Under the pieces are notes generated by a model that was not told the origin of the DNA, did no database searches, and saw nothing but the letters and a program-made list of their open reading frames with translations. A DNA stretch of 19,388 nt from Spirochaetia bacterium UBA5368. Lineage in GTDB: Bacteria > Spirochaetota > UBA4802 > UBA5368. Below, piece after piece: positions 7,605 to 18,595 of this stretch. The stretch covers positions 64,512 through 83,899 of the forward strand of contig DHPI01000010.1 in NCBI GenBank assembly GCA_002407865.1. Reading direction: 5' to 3'. The position numbers and the translations under genes are program-made. Positions within the stretch are counted from its first letter, which is position 1. Every line of letters starts with the position of its first letter.

Positions 7605-10600
7605 TTATTCAGAAACCGCCTCCTGAGTCTCGGCCGGCTTCTCGGGCACTGCGCCTTCAAGATCGCCCGGTTCGTCCTGATACACATCTATTCGTCGGTA
7701 ATCACGCATACCGGTGCCGGCGGGGATGAGGTGCCCTATAATGACATTTTCCTTGAGGCCCCTGAGCTGATCGCTCTTACCCTTGATCGCCGCATCGGTA
7801 AGCACGCGCGTCGTTTCCTGGAACGAGGCCGCCGAAATAAAGGATTCCGTATTCAGCGCCGCCTTTGTAATACCCATGAGTATCGGAATCGCCGTCGCCG
7901 GCTTGCCGCCCTCATTCACGACCCGCTCGTTTTCATCGATGAAGTCGAACTTATCAATGATCTGTTCAACAACGAACATGGTATCGCCAGGCTCGGTAAT
8001 ACGCACCTTCCGCAACATCTGGCGAACGATTATCTCGATATGCTTGTCATTGATCGCAACACCCTGAAGCCTGTACACTCCCTGAATCTCGTTAACAAGG
8101 AATTTCTGCAATTCGCGCGGCCCCTTGATTTTAAGAATATCATGCGGGTCGATCGGCCCGTCATCAATTTTCTCGCCCTTGCTGATCCAATCGCCGTCCT
8201 GCACGCGCAGAAATTTGGATGCGGGTATGGAGTACTCCTTTTGAACGCCATCCTCCCCGGTAATGATTATCTTGCGCTTGTTTTTCGACGTATCACCTAT
8301 CGTAACAGTCCCGTCGAGCTCGGCAAGCGTCGCCGCATTCTTCGGTGAACGAGCCTCGAAGAGCTCCGCAACGCGGGGAAGACCGCCCGTGATGTCCTTC
8401 GTTTTTTCAACTTCTCGAGGTATCTTCGCAAGGATCGTACCGCCCTTGACGGTCTCACCTTCAGTTACCATTATGTGCGCACCCTTCGGCAGCAGGTAGG
8501 TCGTCGGCTCGCCTGCTGACGGATAAATATCGACACGCGGCTGCAATTTTTCTGTTTTATATTCAACAATGACGCGCTTCAGGTTCCCCGTAAGGTGATC
8601 CATCTCCTCGCGCAAGCTCTTGTTCAGCTCGATGTCGACAAACTCAACCCTTCCGCTGACCTCTGTAATAATCGGCTCCAGCCACGGGTCAAACGACGCA
8701 AGCACCTCATTGCGGTCGTAGAATCTGCCTTCTTTCGCGTATATCTCGGTTCCAACGTTGATCGGAATTGAGTGCGAATCCCCAAGGATATACACCTTCT
8801 TTTTATCAATTTTAACGGTACCGGCATTTTTCGACACAATATCCTCACCGGCAACAGCGCGTCCAATTATTGATCCGGCATAAACCTTCGAGCCTTCCTG
8901 CACGGTAATTTCGCTATCCGCCTTGAGATTCATATCAGCGATTACGCGCTGAACAATGAGATACCCGCGGCGCACGGAGATTGTCTTTTTTTCCTCGGTC
9001 TTGATGGTTCTAAACGTCAGATCTTTCAGGTAGATAGGATAATTCAGTCTGATATCGCTTTCCTCAACAGAACGTGACGCGATACCGCCGATATGGAACG
9101 TTCTCATCGTCAACTGTGTCCCCGGCTGCCCGATTGATTGCGCGCCGATAATGCCGACCGCTTCGCCGAGGTCAACCGGACGTGCGGTCGCGAGATTGCG
9201 CCCGTAGCATTTTGCGCATACGCCATGGCGAGCTTCGCATGTAAGGCCCGATCTGATCTCGATACTATCAATATTGAGGTCGTCAATCTTCGTGGCAATC
9301 TCCTCGGTGATGATTTCATCAGCCCCGCAAATTACCTCCCCCGTTACCGGATTGATCAGATCGTACAACAGGGTACGCCCGAGGGCCCGGGAACCAAGCG
9401 GTTCGATTAGCTCATCACCTTCTTTCAGCGGTATAGTATCGATACCGACGGTCGTGCCGCAATCATCCATAGTAATAACGACATCCTGCGCGATATCAAC
9501 AAGTCGTCGCGTGAGATAACCGGCGTCGGCGGTTTTCAGCGCGGTATCGGCAAGACCCTTGCGCGCGCCGTTCGTCGAGATAAAATATTCCAGAACCGTC
9601 AGGCCTTCACGGAAATTCGCGCGAATGGGAACGTCGATGATTTCGCCGCTCGGTTTCGCCATAAGGCCGCGCATGCCCGCAAGCTGTCGTATCTGCTGCT
9701 TGCTGCCTCGCGCTCCCGACTGGGCCATCAGATAGATCGGATTATAGCCCCGCTGATTGTGCGAAAGCTCCTCGAACATCTTGTCGGCAATAACTTCATT
9801 CGTATTTGTCCACACATTGATAACGCGGTTGTAGCGCTCCTCGTTGGTGATAAAACCCATCCGGTACTCGTTTTCGATTTCCTCGACCTTCTTGTCGGCC
9901 TCGGCGATAATGCCCGGCTTTTCAGACGGCACAATAATATCCGATACGCTGATAGTCGGCGCAAAGATCGTGGCGTATCTGTACCCTGTTTCCTTAATGT
10001 CATCGAGCACCTGGACCGTCGCTGTTGGTCCGTACTTTCTGAAAATATCTGAGATGATTGCCGACAGCCCCTTGTCGTTTACAATCTTGTTGACAAACTG
10101 ATATCCCTCGGGCAGCAATTTGTTAAACAACAATCTTCCGGGCGTCGTCTCGACAAACTGGTCTCCCATGAGATAATTTATTTGAGAACGAAGGTTGATC
10201 TGGCCGTAATCAACCGCTCGAAGCATTTCGTTTTCATCGTCAAAATACAGTCCCTTGCCGGGGGCATCGGGCATTTCCGACGTCAGATAATATATTCCAA
10301 GCACGATATCCTGGGTCGGCGTAACAATCGGCTGCCCGTTTGCAGGAGAAAGCAGATTGTTGGCCGACAGCATCAGCGTCCAGCATTCAAGCTGGGCCCG
10401 CGGTGAAAGCGGCACATGTACCGCCATCTGGTCTCCGTCGAAGTCGGCGTTGTACGCATGGCACACAAGCGGGTGCAGCCGGATCGCCTTTCCTTCGACC
10501 AGTATGGGTTCGAATGCCTGAATCCCGAGCCTGTGCAGCGTAGGGGCGCGGTTCAGCAACACCGGGTGCTCGGCAATGACCTCTTCGAGGACCTCCCATA

Positions 10601-11798
10601 CCTCCGGCCTTTCATTCTCGACCATCTTTTTCGCGGATTTAATATTCTGCACATAATCCTTGTCGACAAGCCGTTTCATTATAAACGGCTTGAAAAGCTC
10701 AATGGCCATCTTCTTCGGCAAACCGCACTGGTAGAGCTTCAGTTCAGGGCCAATAACGATGACAGAGCGCCCCGAATAATCAACGCGTTTACCAAGAAGA
10801 TTTTGTCTGAACCGCCCCTGTTTTCCCTTGAGCATATCCGATATGGACTTCAGGGGGCGATTCCCCTTTCCCTTGACAGCCCGTTTTCTTCTGCTGTTGT
10901 CAAAGAGAGCATCTACGGCCTCCTGCAGCATGCGCTTTTCATTCCGCACGATAATTTCGGGCGCACGGAGCATGAGGAGCCTTTTCAATCGGTTATTCCG
11001 GTTTATCACCCGTCGGTAAAGATCGTTCAAATCTGATGTGGCAAACCTGCCGCCGTCAAGCTGCACCATCGGCCTGAGCTCCGGAGGTATCACAGGAATC
11101 ACCTCCAGTATCATCCACTCGGGCCTGTTGCCTGAATCCCTGAACGCTTCGACGATCTCAAGACGCTTAATGAGTTTTTTATCGACCTTCAGTTCTTTGT
11201 CCTGGATTTCGCGGCGCATTTCCCGTGATTCCTCATCCAGATCAATCTGAATAAGGAGCTCTTTGATCGCCGCCGCGCCCATCGCCGCGTTGAACGTATC
11301 ACCATATTTTTCATAATACAAATTGAAATTCTCTTCGTCGAGAATATCGCCTTTTTTTACATTTTCGACTTCCGCTTCGCCAGGATCGATAACAACAAAT
11401 TTTTCATAGTAAAGCACTTGTTTCAGCGAATTGACGGTCATATTTAAAAGCAGTCCCATTCTCGACGGCACCGACCTGTAATACCATATGTGTGCAACCG
11501 GGCACGCCAGCTCAATATGCCCGCCCCTTTCACGCCGCACTTTATAGTGCGTCACCTCGACGCCGCAGCGGTCGCAGACAACGCCTTTATACCGGATGGA
11601 CTTGAATTTGCCGCAATAGCATTCCCATTCTTTGGTCGTTCCAAATATTTTTTCGCAAAACAAACCGTCACGTTCAGGTTTTAATGTCCTGTAGTTTATG
11701 GTTTCGGGTTTTTTCACCTCCCCGTACGACCATTCCCTGATCATATCGGGTGATGCGAGTTTAATTTGTATCGAATTAAAATCGTTAAAATCCCTCAT
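7605..11798 (-). CDS. rpoC: RNA polymerase subunit beta-prime
   Basis: Beta-prime forms half of the RNA polymerase cleft and holds the catalytic magnesium. The 1397-residue product is close to the E. coli length. The N-terminal zinc site uses C60, C62, C75 and C78. The catalytic NADFDGD lies at residues 450-456, with aspartates 452, 454 and 456. The second zinc site uses C780, C854, C861 and C864, in the context [11 protein letters not shown]. The trigger-loop region includes [15 protein letters not shown] (891-905). [21 protein letters not shown] precedes the active site. A ribosome binding site AAGGGA lies before the ATG, and the gene starts 28 bp after the rpoB stop. There is no sign of a split gene or frameshift. 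Confidence 0.99.
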   Translation of the reverse strand: MRDFNDFNSIQIKLASPDMIREWSYGEVKKPETINYRTLKPERDGLFCEKIFGTTKEWECYCGKFKSIRYKGVVCDRCGVEVTHYKVRRERGGHIELACPVAHIWYYRSVPSRMGLLLNMTVNSLKQVLYYEKFVVIDPGEAEVENVKKGDILDEENFNLYYEKYGDTFNAAMGAAAIKELLIQIDLDEESREMRREIQDKELKVDKKLIKRLEIVEAFRDSGNRPEWMILEVIPVIPPELRPMVQLDGGRFATSDLNDLYRRVINRNNRLKRLLMLRAPEIIVRNEKRMLQEAVDALFDNSRRKRAVKGKGNRPLKSISDMLKGKQGRFRQNLLGKRVDYSGRSVIVIGPELKLYQCGLPKKMAIELFKPFIMKRLVDKDYVQNIKSAKKMVENERPEVWEVLEEVIAEHPVLLNRAPTLHRLGIQAFEPILVEGKAIRLHPLVCHAYNADFDGDQMAVHVPLSPRAQLECWTLMLSANNLLSPANGQPIVTPTQDIVLGIYYLTSEMPDAPGKGLYFDDENEMLRAVDYGQINLRSQINYLMGDQFVETTPGRLLFNKLLPEGYQFVNKIVNDKGLSAIISDIFRKYGPTATVQVLDDIKETGYRYATIFAPTISVSDIIVPSEKPGIIAEADKKVEEIENEYRMGFITNEERYNRVINVWTNTNEVIADKMFEELSHNQRGYNPIYLMAQSGARGSKQQIRQLAGMRGLMAKPSGEIIDVPIRANFREGLTVLEYFISTNGARKGLADTALKTADAGYLTRRLVDIAQDVVITMDDCGTTVGIDTIPLKEGDELIEPLGSRALGRTLLYDLINPVTGEVICGADEIITEEIATKIDDLNIDSIEIRSGLTCEARHGVCAKCYGRNLATARPVDLGEAVGIIGAQSIGQPGTQLTMRTFHIGGIASRSVEESDIRLNYPIYLKDLTFRTIKTEEKKTISVRRGYLIVQRVIADMNLKADSEITVQEGSKVYAGSIIGRAVAGEDIVSKNAGTVKIDKKKVYILGDSHSIPINVGTEIYAKEGRFYDRNEVLASFDPWLEPIITEVSGRVEFVDIELNKSLREEMDHLTGNLKRVIVEYKTEKLQPRVDIYPSAGEPTTYLLPKGAHIMVTEGETVKGGTILAKIPREVEKTKDITGGLPRVAELFEARSPKNAATLAELDGTVTIGDTSKNKRKIIITGEDGVQKEYSIPASKFLRVQDGDWISKGEKIDDGPIDPHDILKIKGPRELQKFLVNEIQGVYRLQGVAINDKHIEIIVRQMLRKVRITEPGDTMFVVEQIIDKFDFIDENERVVNEGGKPATAIPILMGITKAALNTESFISAASFQETTRVLTDAAIKGKSDQLRGLKENVIIGHLIPAGTGMRDYRRIDVYQDEPGDLEGAVPEKPAETQEAVSE

Positions 11799-11826
11799 GG
11801 TTATCCCTTCTTGAATTTAGTTTAAA

Positions 11827-14800
11827 TTAAATATTCTGCAACGTATCGATTTTAATCTTGCGTTTGGGCTTTGAAAATCCCTCGCTCCATTCGGAAAGAC
11901 TGATCTCGTTGCCCATTTCATCGTATATCTTCACATCCAACGCCAATCCGCGCAACTCCTGCACAAGAACATTGAACGACTCGGGAATGCCCGGCGTCGT
12001 GGTATTGATGCCTTTTACAATCGCTTCATATATACGCGCCCTTCCCAGCATGTCGTCGGATTTTACGGTAAGAAGCTCCTGAAGCGTATACGCGGCGCCA
12101 TACGCCTCGAGCGCCCACACCTCCATTTCTCCGAGACGCTGCCCGCCGAACTGCGCCTTGCCGCCAAGCGGCTGCTGGGTCACAAGCGAATACGGGCCTG
12201 TCGACCGGGCGTGAATCTTGTCATCGACCATATGCGCAAGCTTTAACATGTAAATCTGGCCCACCATAACGCGGTTTTCGAACGGCTTTCCCGTACGGCC
12301 GTCGTACACAACAGATTTTGAGTCTTCCGGCAATCCGGCCTTTTTCAGGTACTCGCGTATATCACTTTCGGTAGCGCCGTCAAATATGGGCGTCTCCACT
12401 ATAATATCGAGCTCTTTCGCGGCCCAGCCAAGCTCCGTTTCAAGAAGCTGCCCGATATTCATTCGCGAAGGCACCGAAAGCGGATTGAGAACTATATCCA
12501 GCGGTGTTCCATCCGGAAGATACGGCATATCGTATTCGGGAACGACCTTTGAAATAACACCCTTGTTGCCGTGACGCCCCGCCATTTTGTCGCCAACCGA
12601 TATTTTACGCTTGCTTGCGATATAGACCTTCACAAGCTCCTCGACACCGGGAGCGAGTTCATCGCCGTTTTCGCGAGAAAATCTGCGAACATCGAGCACG
12701 ATGCCTTCAATCCCGTTCGGCACCCTCAGCGAAGTGTCGCGGACTTCGCGCGCCTTTTCACCGAAGATCGAGTTCAGCAGCTTGTATTCCGGCGTCAAGT
12801 CCTGTTCTCCTTTCGGCGTTACCTTGCCGACAAGAATATCATCAGGCTTGACATACGCGCCTATTCGCACAACGCCGTCCGCATCAAGGTCGCGAAAGGC
12901 CTTTTCGCTCAGGTTCGGGATGTCGCGGGTAATAACCTCCCGTCCGAGTTTCGTTTCGCGAGCCTCAATTTCAAACTGCTCCACGTGCAATGACGTAAAG
13001 ACGTCTTCTTTTACCAGGCGTTCCGAGATCAGTATGGCATCCTCGAAATTATATCCCATCCACGGCATGAACGCAACCAGTATATTTTTGCCAAGCGCAA
13101 GCCTGCCGCTGTCAGTTGCCGGACCATCAGCGACAACATCGCCCACTTTGATTTTCTGCCCCTGCCGTACCGCCGGCGTATGATTAAAGTAGCTTCCCTG
13201 GTTGGTCCGTTTGAATTTCAGCAACGGATACTCATCTATTTCACCGTTGTTCGCCTTCACCTTTACCATCTTCGCGTCCGCATATACCACCTCGCCCCCG
13301 CGCCCGGCAATCAGCAGAACGCCTGAATCGTACGCGGCAGCCGACTCAATACCCGTTCCCACGAGCGGCGCCTCTTCTGTCAGCAGCGGAACCGCCTGGC
13401 GCTGCATGTTCGATCCCATCAACGCCCTGTTCGCATCGTCGTTTTCAAGAAAGGGAATAAGACATGTTGATATGGAAAAAACCTGTGATGGAGAAACGTC
13501 CATGTACTGAATCTCATTCGGCTTCTTGTACGGGAAATTGCCCATATTACGACATGGTATCAAGTTACGTGTAAAAACACCCTCATCATCTATCTCGGCA
13601 TTCGCCTGGGCGATAAAGTACTTATCTTCCTCATCTGCGGTCAGGTATTCAATCTTGTCTGTCGATCGGCCCTTTTCCACAACCTTGTACGGCGTTTCCA
13701 AAAATCCATAATCATTAATCCGCGCATATGTACTCATCGATACAATCAGACCAATATTCGGGCCTTCCGGTGTTTCAATAGGGCACATCCGCCCGTAATG
13801 CGACGGATGCACGTCACGAACCTCGAATCCGGCGCGTTCGCGTGAAAGGCCTCCAGGCCCAAGCGCATTAAGACGCCTCTTATGCGTCAGCTCGGCAAGC
13901 GGATTTGTCTGGTCCATAAACTGAGAAAGCTGGCTCGATCCGAAAAATTCATTAATTACGGCAGTTATCGGCTTAATGCTGATAAGCGCCTGCGGTGTTA
14001 CCTGATCGAGATCCTGGATGGTCATGCGCTCCTTGATGACTCGCTCCATCCTCTGGAACCCAATCTTGATCTGGTTCATGATCAGTTCGCCGACCGATCG
14101 GACCCTTCTGTTTCCCAGATGATCGATATCGTCTATGTAATAGCCATCCGCTTCAGCTATGAGATATAGCAGATATTTTACTGTATGAATAATATCGTCT
14201 TTTGTGAGTACTTCAGTCGTAATCGTTTTGTTGTCAAAACCGAACTTCTTATTTATTTTATACCTGCCGACCGAACCCAGGCTGTATGTCCTCGGATTAA
14301 AAAAGAGCCTATTGAGTTCATTTTTCGCGTTTTCCAGATTCGAAGGTTCGCCGGGGCGCATTATCGAGTGAATTTTCAGAATCGCTTCATCGGCGCTTTT
14401 GCATTCATCACGCTCGAGCGAATTATAGAGATAGGCATCGTCCTTATTGTTCGGGAACTCTATCAGGGCAACGTCCTTAATTTTTTCTTCTTTCAGCCTG
14501 TCGACTATATCGATATTAATTCTTCCGCCGGCTTCGATAATCACCTCACCCGTTTCGGCGCTCACAACATCTTTCGCGACACGGCGCCCGATAAGCGAAT
14601 TGAAGGCTTCTTCGCTGTTAAGCTTTACTATTTTTGTATCGTAAAAAAGCCCAATGACTTCTTCATTGGTTTCATACCCCAGCGCTTTAACCAGAAGCGT
14701 CACTGGGAATTTTTTCTTGCGGTCGATACGGGCAACGAGATAGCCCTTTCCATCCATCTCTAACTCGAGCCACGACCCTCTGTCGGGGATAGCACGAACG

Positions 14801-15276
14801 TTATATACGCGTTCAGCTTCCTCATAGAAAAAGAAAATTCCGGGGGAACGATGCAGTTGGTTTACAACAACCCTCTCCGCGCCATTGATAATGAAGGTTC
14901 CGCGCGGCGTCATAAGCGGTATATCGCCCATGTACACAGTCTGCTCTCGGACTTCCATGCTGTCCTTTTTTATAAGGCGTATCGTCGACTTCAACGGCGC
15001 CGCGTACGTCACGTCTCGTTCTTTACATTCAACCTCCGAGTACTTGGGCATGCCAATTTCATAATCCAGAAATTCGAGCACCACATCCTCATGCGGGCTT
15101 TCTATTGGGAAGACTTCTTCAAAAACGGCCTGGAGTCCCTGATTTTTCCGTCTTGCGGGCGCAATTTTTTCCTGAAGAAACCATTCGTAAGATTTAACCT
15201 GAATCTCGATCAAATTTGGAAGGTTAATTTTCGTTTTTATTTTCCCGAAATTTACTACATTTTTTCCTTTTTGCAT
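11827..15276 (-). CDS. rpoB: RNA polymerase subunit beta, Asn at the Ser531-equivalent site
   Basis: The beta subunit completes the RNA polymerase active-site cleft and carries the rifampicin pocket. The 1149-residue product is compact compared with 1342 in E. coli and is similar to other spirochaete-type beta subunits. Rif cluster I is [15 protein letters not shown] (446-460) and [17 protein letters not shown] (461-477). The position equivalent to E. coli Ser531 is Asn470. Other hallmarks are [32 protein letters not shown], and [20 protein letters not shown] near the C-terminus. The start ATG at 15276 has a weak AAGGA about ten bases upstream, inside the near-palindrome GGATAGCCTATCC. It follows a 430-bp non-coding spacer after rplL and precedes rpoC by 28 bp. 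Confidence 0.99.
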   Translation of the reverse strand: MQKGKNVVNFGKIKTKINLPNLIEIQVKSYEWFLQEKIAPARRKNQGLQAVFEEVFPIESPHEDVVLEFLDYEIGMPKYSEVECKERDVTYAAPLKSTIRLIKKDSMEVREQTVYMGDIPLMTPRGTFIINGAERVVVNQLHRSPGIFFFYEEAERVYNVRAIPDRGSWLELEMDGKGYLVARIDRKKKFPVTLLVKALGYETNEEVIGLFYDTKIVKLNSEEAFNSLIGRRVAKDVVSAETGEVIIEAGGRINIDIVDRLKEEKIKDVALIEFPNNKDDAYLYNSLERDECKSADEAILKIHSIMRPGEPSNLENAKNELNRLFFNPRTYSLGSVGRYKINKKFGFDNKTITTEVLTKDDIIHTVKYLLYLIAEADGYYIDDIDHLGNRRVRSVGELIMNQIKIGFQRMERVIKERMTIQDLDQVTPQALISIKPITAVINEFFGSSQLSQFMDQTNPLAELTHKRRLNALGPGGLSRERAGFEVRDVHPSHYGRMCPIETPEGPNIGLIVSMSTYARINDYGFLETPYKVVEKGRSTDKIEYLTADEEDKYFIAQANAEIDDEGVFTRNLIPCRNMGNFPYKKPNEIQYMDVSPSQVFSISTCLIPFLENDDANRALMGSNMQRQAVPLLTEEAPLVGTGIESAAAYDSGVLLIAGRGGEVVYADAKMVKVKANNGEIDEYPLLKFKRTNQGSYFNHTPAVRQGQKIKVGDVVADGPATDSGRLALGKNILVAFMPWMGYNFEDAILISERLVKEDVFTSLHVEQFEIEARETKLGREVITRDIPNLSEKAFRDLDADGVVRIGAYVKPDDILVGKVTPKGEQDLTPEYKLLNSIFGEKAREVRDTSLRVPNGIEGIVLDVRRFSRENGDELAPGVEELVKVYIASKRKISVGDKMAGRHGNKGVISKVVPEYDMPYLPDGTPLDIVLNPLSVPSRMNIGQLLETELGWAAKELDIIVETPIFDGATESDIREYLKKAGLPEDSKSVVYDGRTGKPFENRVMVGQIYMLKLAHMVDDKIHARSTGPYSLVTQQPLGGKAQFGGQRLGEMEVWALEAYGAAYTLQELLTVKSDDMLGRARIYEAIVKGINTTTPGIPESFNVLVQELRGLALDVKIYDEMGNEISLSEWSEGFSKPKRKIKIDTLQNI

Positions 15277-15349
15277 GGATAGGCTATCCTTACTTAAATT
15301 AAATTTTATACGTTAACAAAATTAATGTGTAACAATGACAATTCAACCG

Positions 15350-15369
15350 CCCCCGCCCCGGACGGAGGG
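15350..15369 (-). other. GC-rich hairpin about 75 nt upstream of rpoB
   Basis: In the minus-strand RNA, CCC-U-CCGUC pairs with GGCGGGGG around a CGG triloop (8 bp with one bulged U and one G-U). It is the only strongly GC-rich patch in an AT-rich spacer. No U-tract follows, so it is not a standard terminator. Attenuation, pausing or processing are possible. Confidence 0.4.
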
Positions 15370-15555
15370 AATAACAACATATAGTTTATGCCCTAATTAC
15401 CAGTTTGTTTTCCATTAGAATAGATAAGATTTACAGCTACACCGCCACACGGGATGTCCGCACGCTCCAGAGACAAAATCATGTAAAGAACCTAACGATT
15501 TGCAGGCACATGCAGAAACGCACAGATAACAGGATAGAAAAATCCCTTCACTAAA

Positions 15556-15582
15556 TTTATAACAACTGTGCTCCAATTTCAA
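15556..15582 (-). promoter_or_regulatory. Possible internal promoter for rpoBC
   Basis: Minus-strand TTGAAA (15577-15582) and TATAAA (15556-15561) each match five of six consensus bases but are separated by only 15 bases, shorter than ideal. It lies just downstream of the large hairpin, where an internal promoter would let rpoBC be expressed apart from the ribosomal proteins. Confidence 0.3.
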
Positions 15583-15619
15583 AAAATAATAGCCAAAACC
15601 CCAAAATAAAGACCAGACA

Positions 15620-15656
15620 CCAATAGGTTTGACCGCTTCGCAATCAAACCTATTGG
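15620..15656 (-). other. Long perfect hairpin after rplL, attenuator or RNase III site candidate
   Basis: CCAATAGGTTTGA at 15620-15632 is exactly repeated in inverted orientation at 15644-15656. In the minus-strand RNA the stem extends inward by UUGC/GCGG pairs to 17 bp with a GAA loop. On the plus strand those inner pairs become mismatches, which favours RNA made in the gene direction. Only a broken, delayed U-rich stretch follows, so it is not a textbook terminator. It starts about 50 nt after the rplL stop. Confidence 0.6.
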
Positions 15657-15706
15657 AAACCTGTTACTACATTTGTTACATGCAAAACAATAAATGATGT
15701 TGAGAT

Positions 15707-16084
15707 TTATTTTATCTCCACGGTAGCGCCAGCAGCAACAAGCTGCTCTTTTATCTTTTCAGCTTCAGCCTTGGCAACCTTTTCTTTTACCGCTTTACCG
15801 CCGGCTTCAACAAGATCTTTGGCTTCCTTGAGGCCCAGCCCTGTAATCGCGCGTACTTCCTTAATGACATTAATCTTATTGTCGCCAAAACCGGTAAGAA
15901 TAACATCAAATTCCGTTTTTTCCTCAACTGCTTCTGCAGGAACGCCGGCAGCCGCTGCAACTGCGACAGGCGCCGCGGCGGAAATACCGAATTTTTCTTC
16001 CATCGCCTTTACAAGGTCAGCCGCCTCAATAAGGGTAAGGCTGCCAATCGCTTCAAGCAATTCTTCAACTGATAATTTTGCCAT
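15707..16084 (-). CDS. rplL: 50S ribosomal protein L7/L12
   Basis: L12 is the multicopy stalk protein that recruits and stimulates EF-Tu, EF-G and other translational GTPases. The 125-residue product has an N-terminal dimerisation domain (about 1-34), an Ala/Pro/Val-rich flexible hinge (about 36-54) and a C-terminal globular domain from EKTEFDVIL. That domain carries [24 protein letters not shown], the factor-binding surface. AAGGAG seven bases before the ATG gives a strong ribosome binding site, as expected for a protein made in excess over L10. The 172-bp spacer before it, after rplJ, is larger than usual. Confidence 0.99.
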   Translation of the reverse strand: MAKLSVEELLEAIGSLTLIEAADLVKAMEEKFGISAAAPVAVAAAAGVPAEAVEEKTEFDVILTGFGDNKINVIKEVRAITGLGLKEAKDLVEAGGKAVKEKVAKAEAEKIKEQLVAAGATVEIK

Positions 16085-16256
16085 AATTTTACTCCTTATA
16101 CTTAGTGAATGGTTTCAAGTTAATACGGAATCGTTACCGTAAAAACCTATAAGGGCAACATAAGGCATTGCAATCGCGTATATCCTCAGCACCACGCTGA
16201 ATTCCGAAATCACAAACTCCCTAAACCCTTACACGTACATACTATAAAAAACAGCT

Positions 16257-16775
16257 CTACTGAGCGTTCTTTTCCGCAACAGCCTTTATCCCGCGCGCAA
16301 GAGAAGCCATGACCTGGCTTACTCCCGTCGCCACCTTTGTCGCGGGCCCGTTCAACAGCGACATCGTCTGGGAAAGTAAAACTTCTTTTGAAGGCAGATC
16401 GGCAATCCGCTTAATCTGTTCTTCATTATATATGATATTTCCTACAACACCTATCGAGAAGCTGAACTTTTCCTGCTCTTTTCCAAAATCCTTTAAAACC
16501 TTCGCAACCTCGCTTACATCGCCCCCGGCAAACACGACGCCGACAGGCCCTTTGAGGTATTCGTCAATCTGAACCGTGCCGGTATCTTTCAACGCCCTGC
16601 GGAAGAGATTATTTTTTACTACCTTATAATCAGCCCCTTTTGCGCTGATTTTTCTGCGCAATTCGCTGAGGTCTTTTACCTTAACACCTGAATAATTTGT
16701 CAGAATTATATTACCCTTCTGCTTGAGTTTCTCGGTTAACTTGCCGACTTCATCGATTTTATATTGCTTTACCAT
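16257..16775 (-). CDS. rplJ: 50S ribosomal protein L10
   Basis: L10 anchors the L12 stalk on 23S rRNA. The 172-residue product shows the N-terminal rRNA-binding domain, with NYSGVKVKDLSELRRKI and YKVVKNNLFRRAL, and LKGPVGVVFAG in mid-protein. The C-terminal helix that binds L12 dimers covers the last 35 or so residues. The ATG overlaps the rplA stop by one base (TAATG), with AAGGGG inside the end of rplA serving as the ribosome binding site, so translation is probably coupled to L1. The overlap leaves no room for the L10 leader found between rplA and rplJ in E. coli. Confidence 0.98.
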   Translation of the reverse strand: MVKQYKIDEVGKLTEKLKQKGNIILTNYSGVKVKDLSELRRKISAKGADYKVVKNNLFRRALKDTGTVQIDEYLKGPVGVVFAGGDVSEVAKVLKDFGKEQEKFSFSIGVVGNIIYNEEQIKRIADLPSKEVLLSQTMSLLNGPATKVATGVSQVMASLARGIKAVAEKNAQ

Positions 16776-17458
16776 TACCGTTCAATCCCCTTATGATTGA
16801 TTTTTATTCCGGGGCCCATCGTGGAGCAGATATAGAGCGACTTAATATAATTACCCTTTGCATCAGACGGCTTGTCTTTTACTATCTGGGCATAAAACGA
16901 TTTGATGTTTTCCACGATCGCTGTCTTTTCAAAGGACATTTTCCCAACGCCTATATGCACAACACCGCTTTTATCCGCCTTATACTCCACGCGTCCGCCC
17001 TTGAGTTCTTTAATAATACCCTTTACGTCATCGGTAACGGTTCCTGCTTTCGGTTTCGGCATAAGACCTTTCTTGCCAAGAACCGGACCGAGCTTGCCGA
17101 CTTCCTTCATCATATCCGGCGTCGCGACAACAGCCTGGTAATCAATCCAGCCGCCCTTGATCTTTTCAATCACGTCTTCCGCTCCGACAAAATCCGCTCC
17201 GGCATCGAGCGCCTCTTTTTGCTTATCGCCCTTGCAGATAACAAGCACTTTCACCTGCTTACCGGTTCCGTGCGGAAGAGAAACCGAGCCCCGTACGTTC
17301 TGATAGCTCTTATGAACAAGCTTGATCGACGCCTCGACAGTCTCGTCGAACTTGGCAAATTTCAACTCGTGCATCAAGGATACCGCTTGTTCTATATCAT
17401 AGAGCTCGTCTCTTTTCACCTTGGCCTTTGCGTCTGTTGCTCTTTTTCCGTGTTTCAT
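16775..17458 (-). CDS. rplA: 50S ribosomal protein L1
   Basis: L1 forms the mobile stalk that guides E-site tRNA and represses the L11 operon by binding its mRNA in many bacteria. The 227-residue product has the normal length. It includes [37 protein letters not shown] and the closing [15 protein letters not shown]. The conserved loop reads [11 protein letters not shown] where many bacteria have LGPRGLMPNPK, a small variation. GAGG seven bases before the ATG is the ribosome binding site. It begins 84 bp after rplK and overlaps rplJ by one base. Confidence 0.98.
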   Translation of the reverse strand: MKHGKRATDAKAKVKRDELYDIEQAVSLMHELKFAKFDETVEASIKLVHKSYQNVRGSVSLPHGTGKQVKVLVICKGDKQKEALDAGADFVGAEDVIEKIKGGWIDYQAVVATPDMMKEVGKLGPVLGKKGLMPKPKAGTVTDDVKGIIKELKGGRVEYKADKSGVVHIGVGKMSFEKTAIVENIKSFYAQIVKDKPSDAKGNYIKSLYICSTMGPGIKINHKGIER

Positions 17459-17542
17459 TGTCTTTCCTCGTTACCTCATAATACAATCATTTCGTTTCGC
17501 AACCGGCGGTGTGCCGTCGGGGAACATTTTACTGATTGCCCG

Positions 17543-17989
17543 CTAATCGGCAACCTCCACACCCATCGAACGGGCAGTGCCCGCCACAATGTTCATCGCC
17601 GCATTGATATCATTGGCGTTCAGATCGGGCATTTTAATCTTCGCAATCTCCTCGATCTGTGTGCGCGTCAATTTACCGACCTTCGTTTTGTTCGGCTCGC
17701 TCGATCCTTTCTCCAGATTCAGGGCCTTTCGTATAAGCACCGACGCCGGAGGAGTTTTAATAATAAATGTATATGACCTGTCCTCATAAACCGAGATGAC
17801 CACAGGAAGAATTGTCCCCTCCTGGTCTTTCGTCCTCTCGTTAAAGGCCTTGCAAAATTCCATAATATTGAGGCCGTGCTGACCAAGAGCCGGACCGACC
17901 GGAGGAGCGGGATTCGCCTTTCCGCCGGTTATCTGCAATTTTATTTGCGTTACTATTTTTTTCTTTTTTCCTTTTGGTTTCGGTGCCAT
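17543..17989 (-). CDS. rplK: 50S ribosomal protein L11
   Basis: L11 forms the GTPase-associated centre with the 23S rRNA 1070 region and is needed for RelA sensing of uncharged tRNA. The 148-residue product has a lysine-rich start and the proline-rich N-terminal domain [18 protein letters not shown], which is also the thiostrepton-binding side. The C-terminal rRNA-binding domain contains [32 protein letters not shown] and MGVEV. Typical L11 begins soon after the start with an alpha/beta segment seen here as [14 protein letters not shown]. It lies 61 bp after nusG. AGGGTAAAAGCA before the ATG contains the ribosome binding site. Confidence 0.98.
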   Translation of the reverse strand: MAPKPKGKKKKIVTQIKLQITGGKANPAPPVGPALGQHGLNIMEFCKAFNERTKDQEGTILPVVISVYEDRSYTFIIKTPPASVLIRKALNLEKGSSEPNKTKVGKLTRTQIEEIAKIKMPDLNANDINAAMNIVAGTARSMGVEVAD

Positions 17990-18050
17990 TGCTTTTACCC
18001 TGCATCCAATAAATTTCTATTACAACCCGCGACTTTATGATAATGACGCT

Positions 18051-18593
18051 TCAGATTTTTCCCACCTGAAGAAAATCAAGCTCGACAGGCGTACCCCTGC
18101 CGAATATTTCAACCTTGACCCTGAGTCTGCCTTTTTCCGGATATACTTCCTCAATTACTCCGCTGAAATTATTAAAAGGGCCGTCTATAACCTTCACGTG
18201 TTCGCCCACTGAAAAATCCATAACTGCGGACACCTTTTCTTTCGCCTTTTGCTCTCCCATCTGATCGAAGAGCGCATTGACCTCATTCTTCGTAAGCGGT
18301 TTCGGCTTATTCGTTCCATACGCGCCGACAAAGTTTGTCACACCGGGCGTATTCTTCACCGCAAGCCACGTATCATCGTCAAGTTCCATTTCGATAAGCA
18401 CATATCCAGGAAAAAACTTACGCGACTTGATGCGCTTTTTCCCGTCTTTTATCTCCGGTACTTCAACCGTCGGGACCTTTATCTGGATGATTTTATCTTC
18501 CATGGAAAGGTTTTGCGCCTTCTTTTCAAGCGCAAGTTTCACCTTGTTTTCGTGCCCCGAATATGTGTGGATTACGTACCAGTCTTTCGCCAT
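18051..18593 (-). CDS. nusG: Transcription termination/antitermination factor NusG
   Basis: NusG binds RNA polymerase through its N-terminal NGN domain, and Rho or ribosomal S10 through its C-terminal KOW domain. The 180-residue product begins MAKDWYVIHTYSGHENKV, has RKFFPGYVLIEME and TPGVTNFVG in the NGN domain, and a KOW region DGPFNNFSGVIEEVYPEKGR. It ends with the usual VELDFLQV. The ATG lies 2 bp after the secE stop, so the pair is translationally coupled; the upstream GGTGAT is a modest ribosome binding site. Both its partners, S10 and beta-prime, are encoded in this same cluster. Confidence 0.98.
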   Translation of the reverse strand: MAKDWYVIHTYSGHENKVKLALEKKAQNLSMEDKIIQIKVPTVEVPEIKDGKKRIKSRKFFPGYVLIEMELDDDTWLAVKNTPGVTNFVGAYGTNKPKPLTKNEVNALFDQMGEQKAKEKVSAVMDFSVGEHVKVIDGPFNNFSGVIEEVYPEKGRLRVKVEIFGRGTPVELDFLQVGKI

Positions 18594-18595
18594 AT

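Larger units (their letters stand above)
15277..15706 (-). other. 430-bp non-coding spacer between rplL and rpoB
   Basis: No gene is supported here. Reading in the gene direction it holds a long perfect hairpin (15620-15656), a candidate promoter (15556-15582) and two more hairpins. At 15446-15464, CGUGCGG pairs with CCGUGUG using three G-U pairs. At 15350-15369 there is a GC-rich stem. In E. coli the same spacer contains an attenuator and an RNase III cut that set the ratio of L12 to beta subunit; by analogy this spacer probably does a similar job. Confidence 0.6.

Noticed and set aside
10387..10599. Arg/Pro-rich and other long open frames opposite or within rpoC and rpoB
   Set aside because: They are shadows of the conserved polymerase genes, without ribosome binding sites or recognisable domains.
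16185..16199. Small hairpin TCAGC/GCTGA in the rplJ-rplL spacer
   Set aside because: The five-base core is too short and lacks a U-tract; chance is sufficient.
17503..17520. Inverted repeat in the rplK-rplA spacer
   Set aside because: In gene-direction RNA the stem has an A-C mismatch. It pairs well only as plus-strand RNA, where no gene is read and no U-tract follows.
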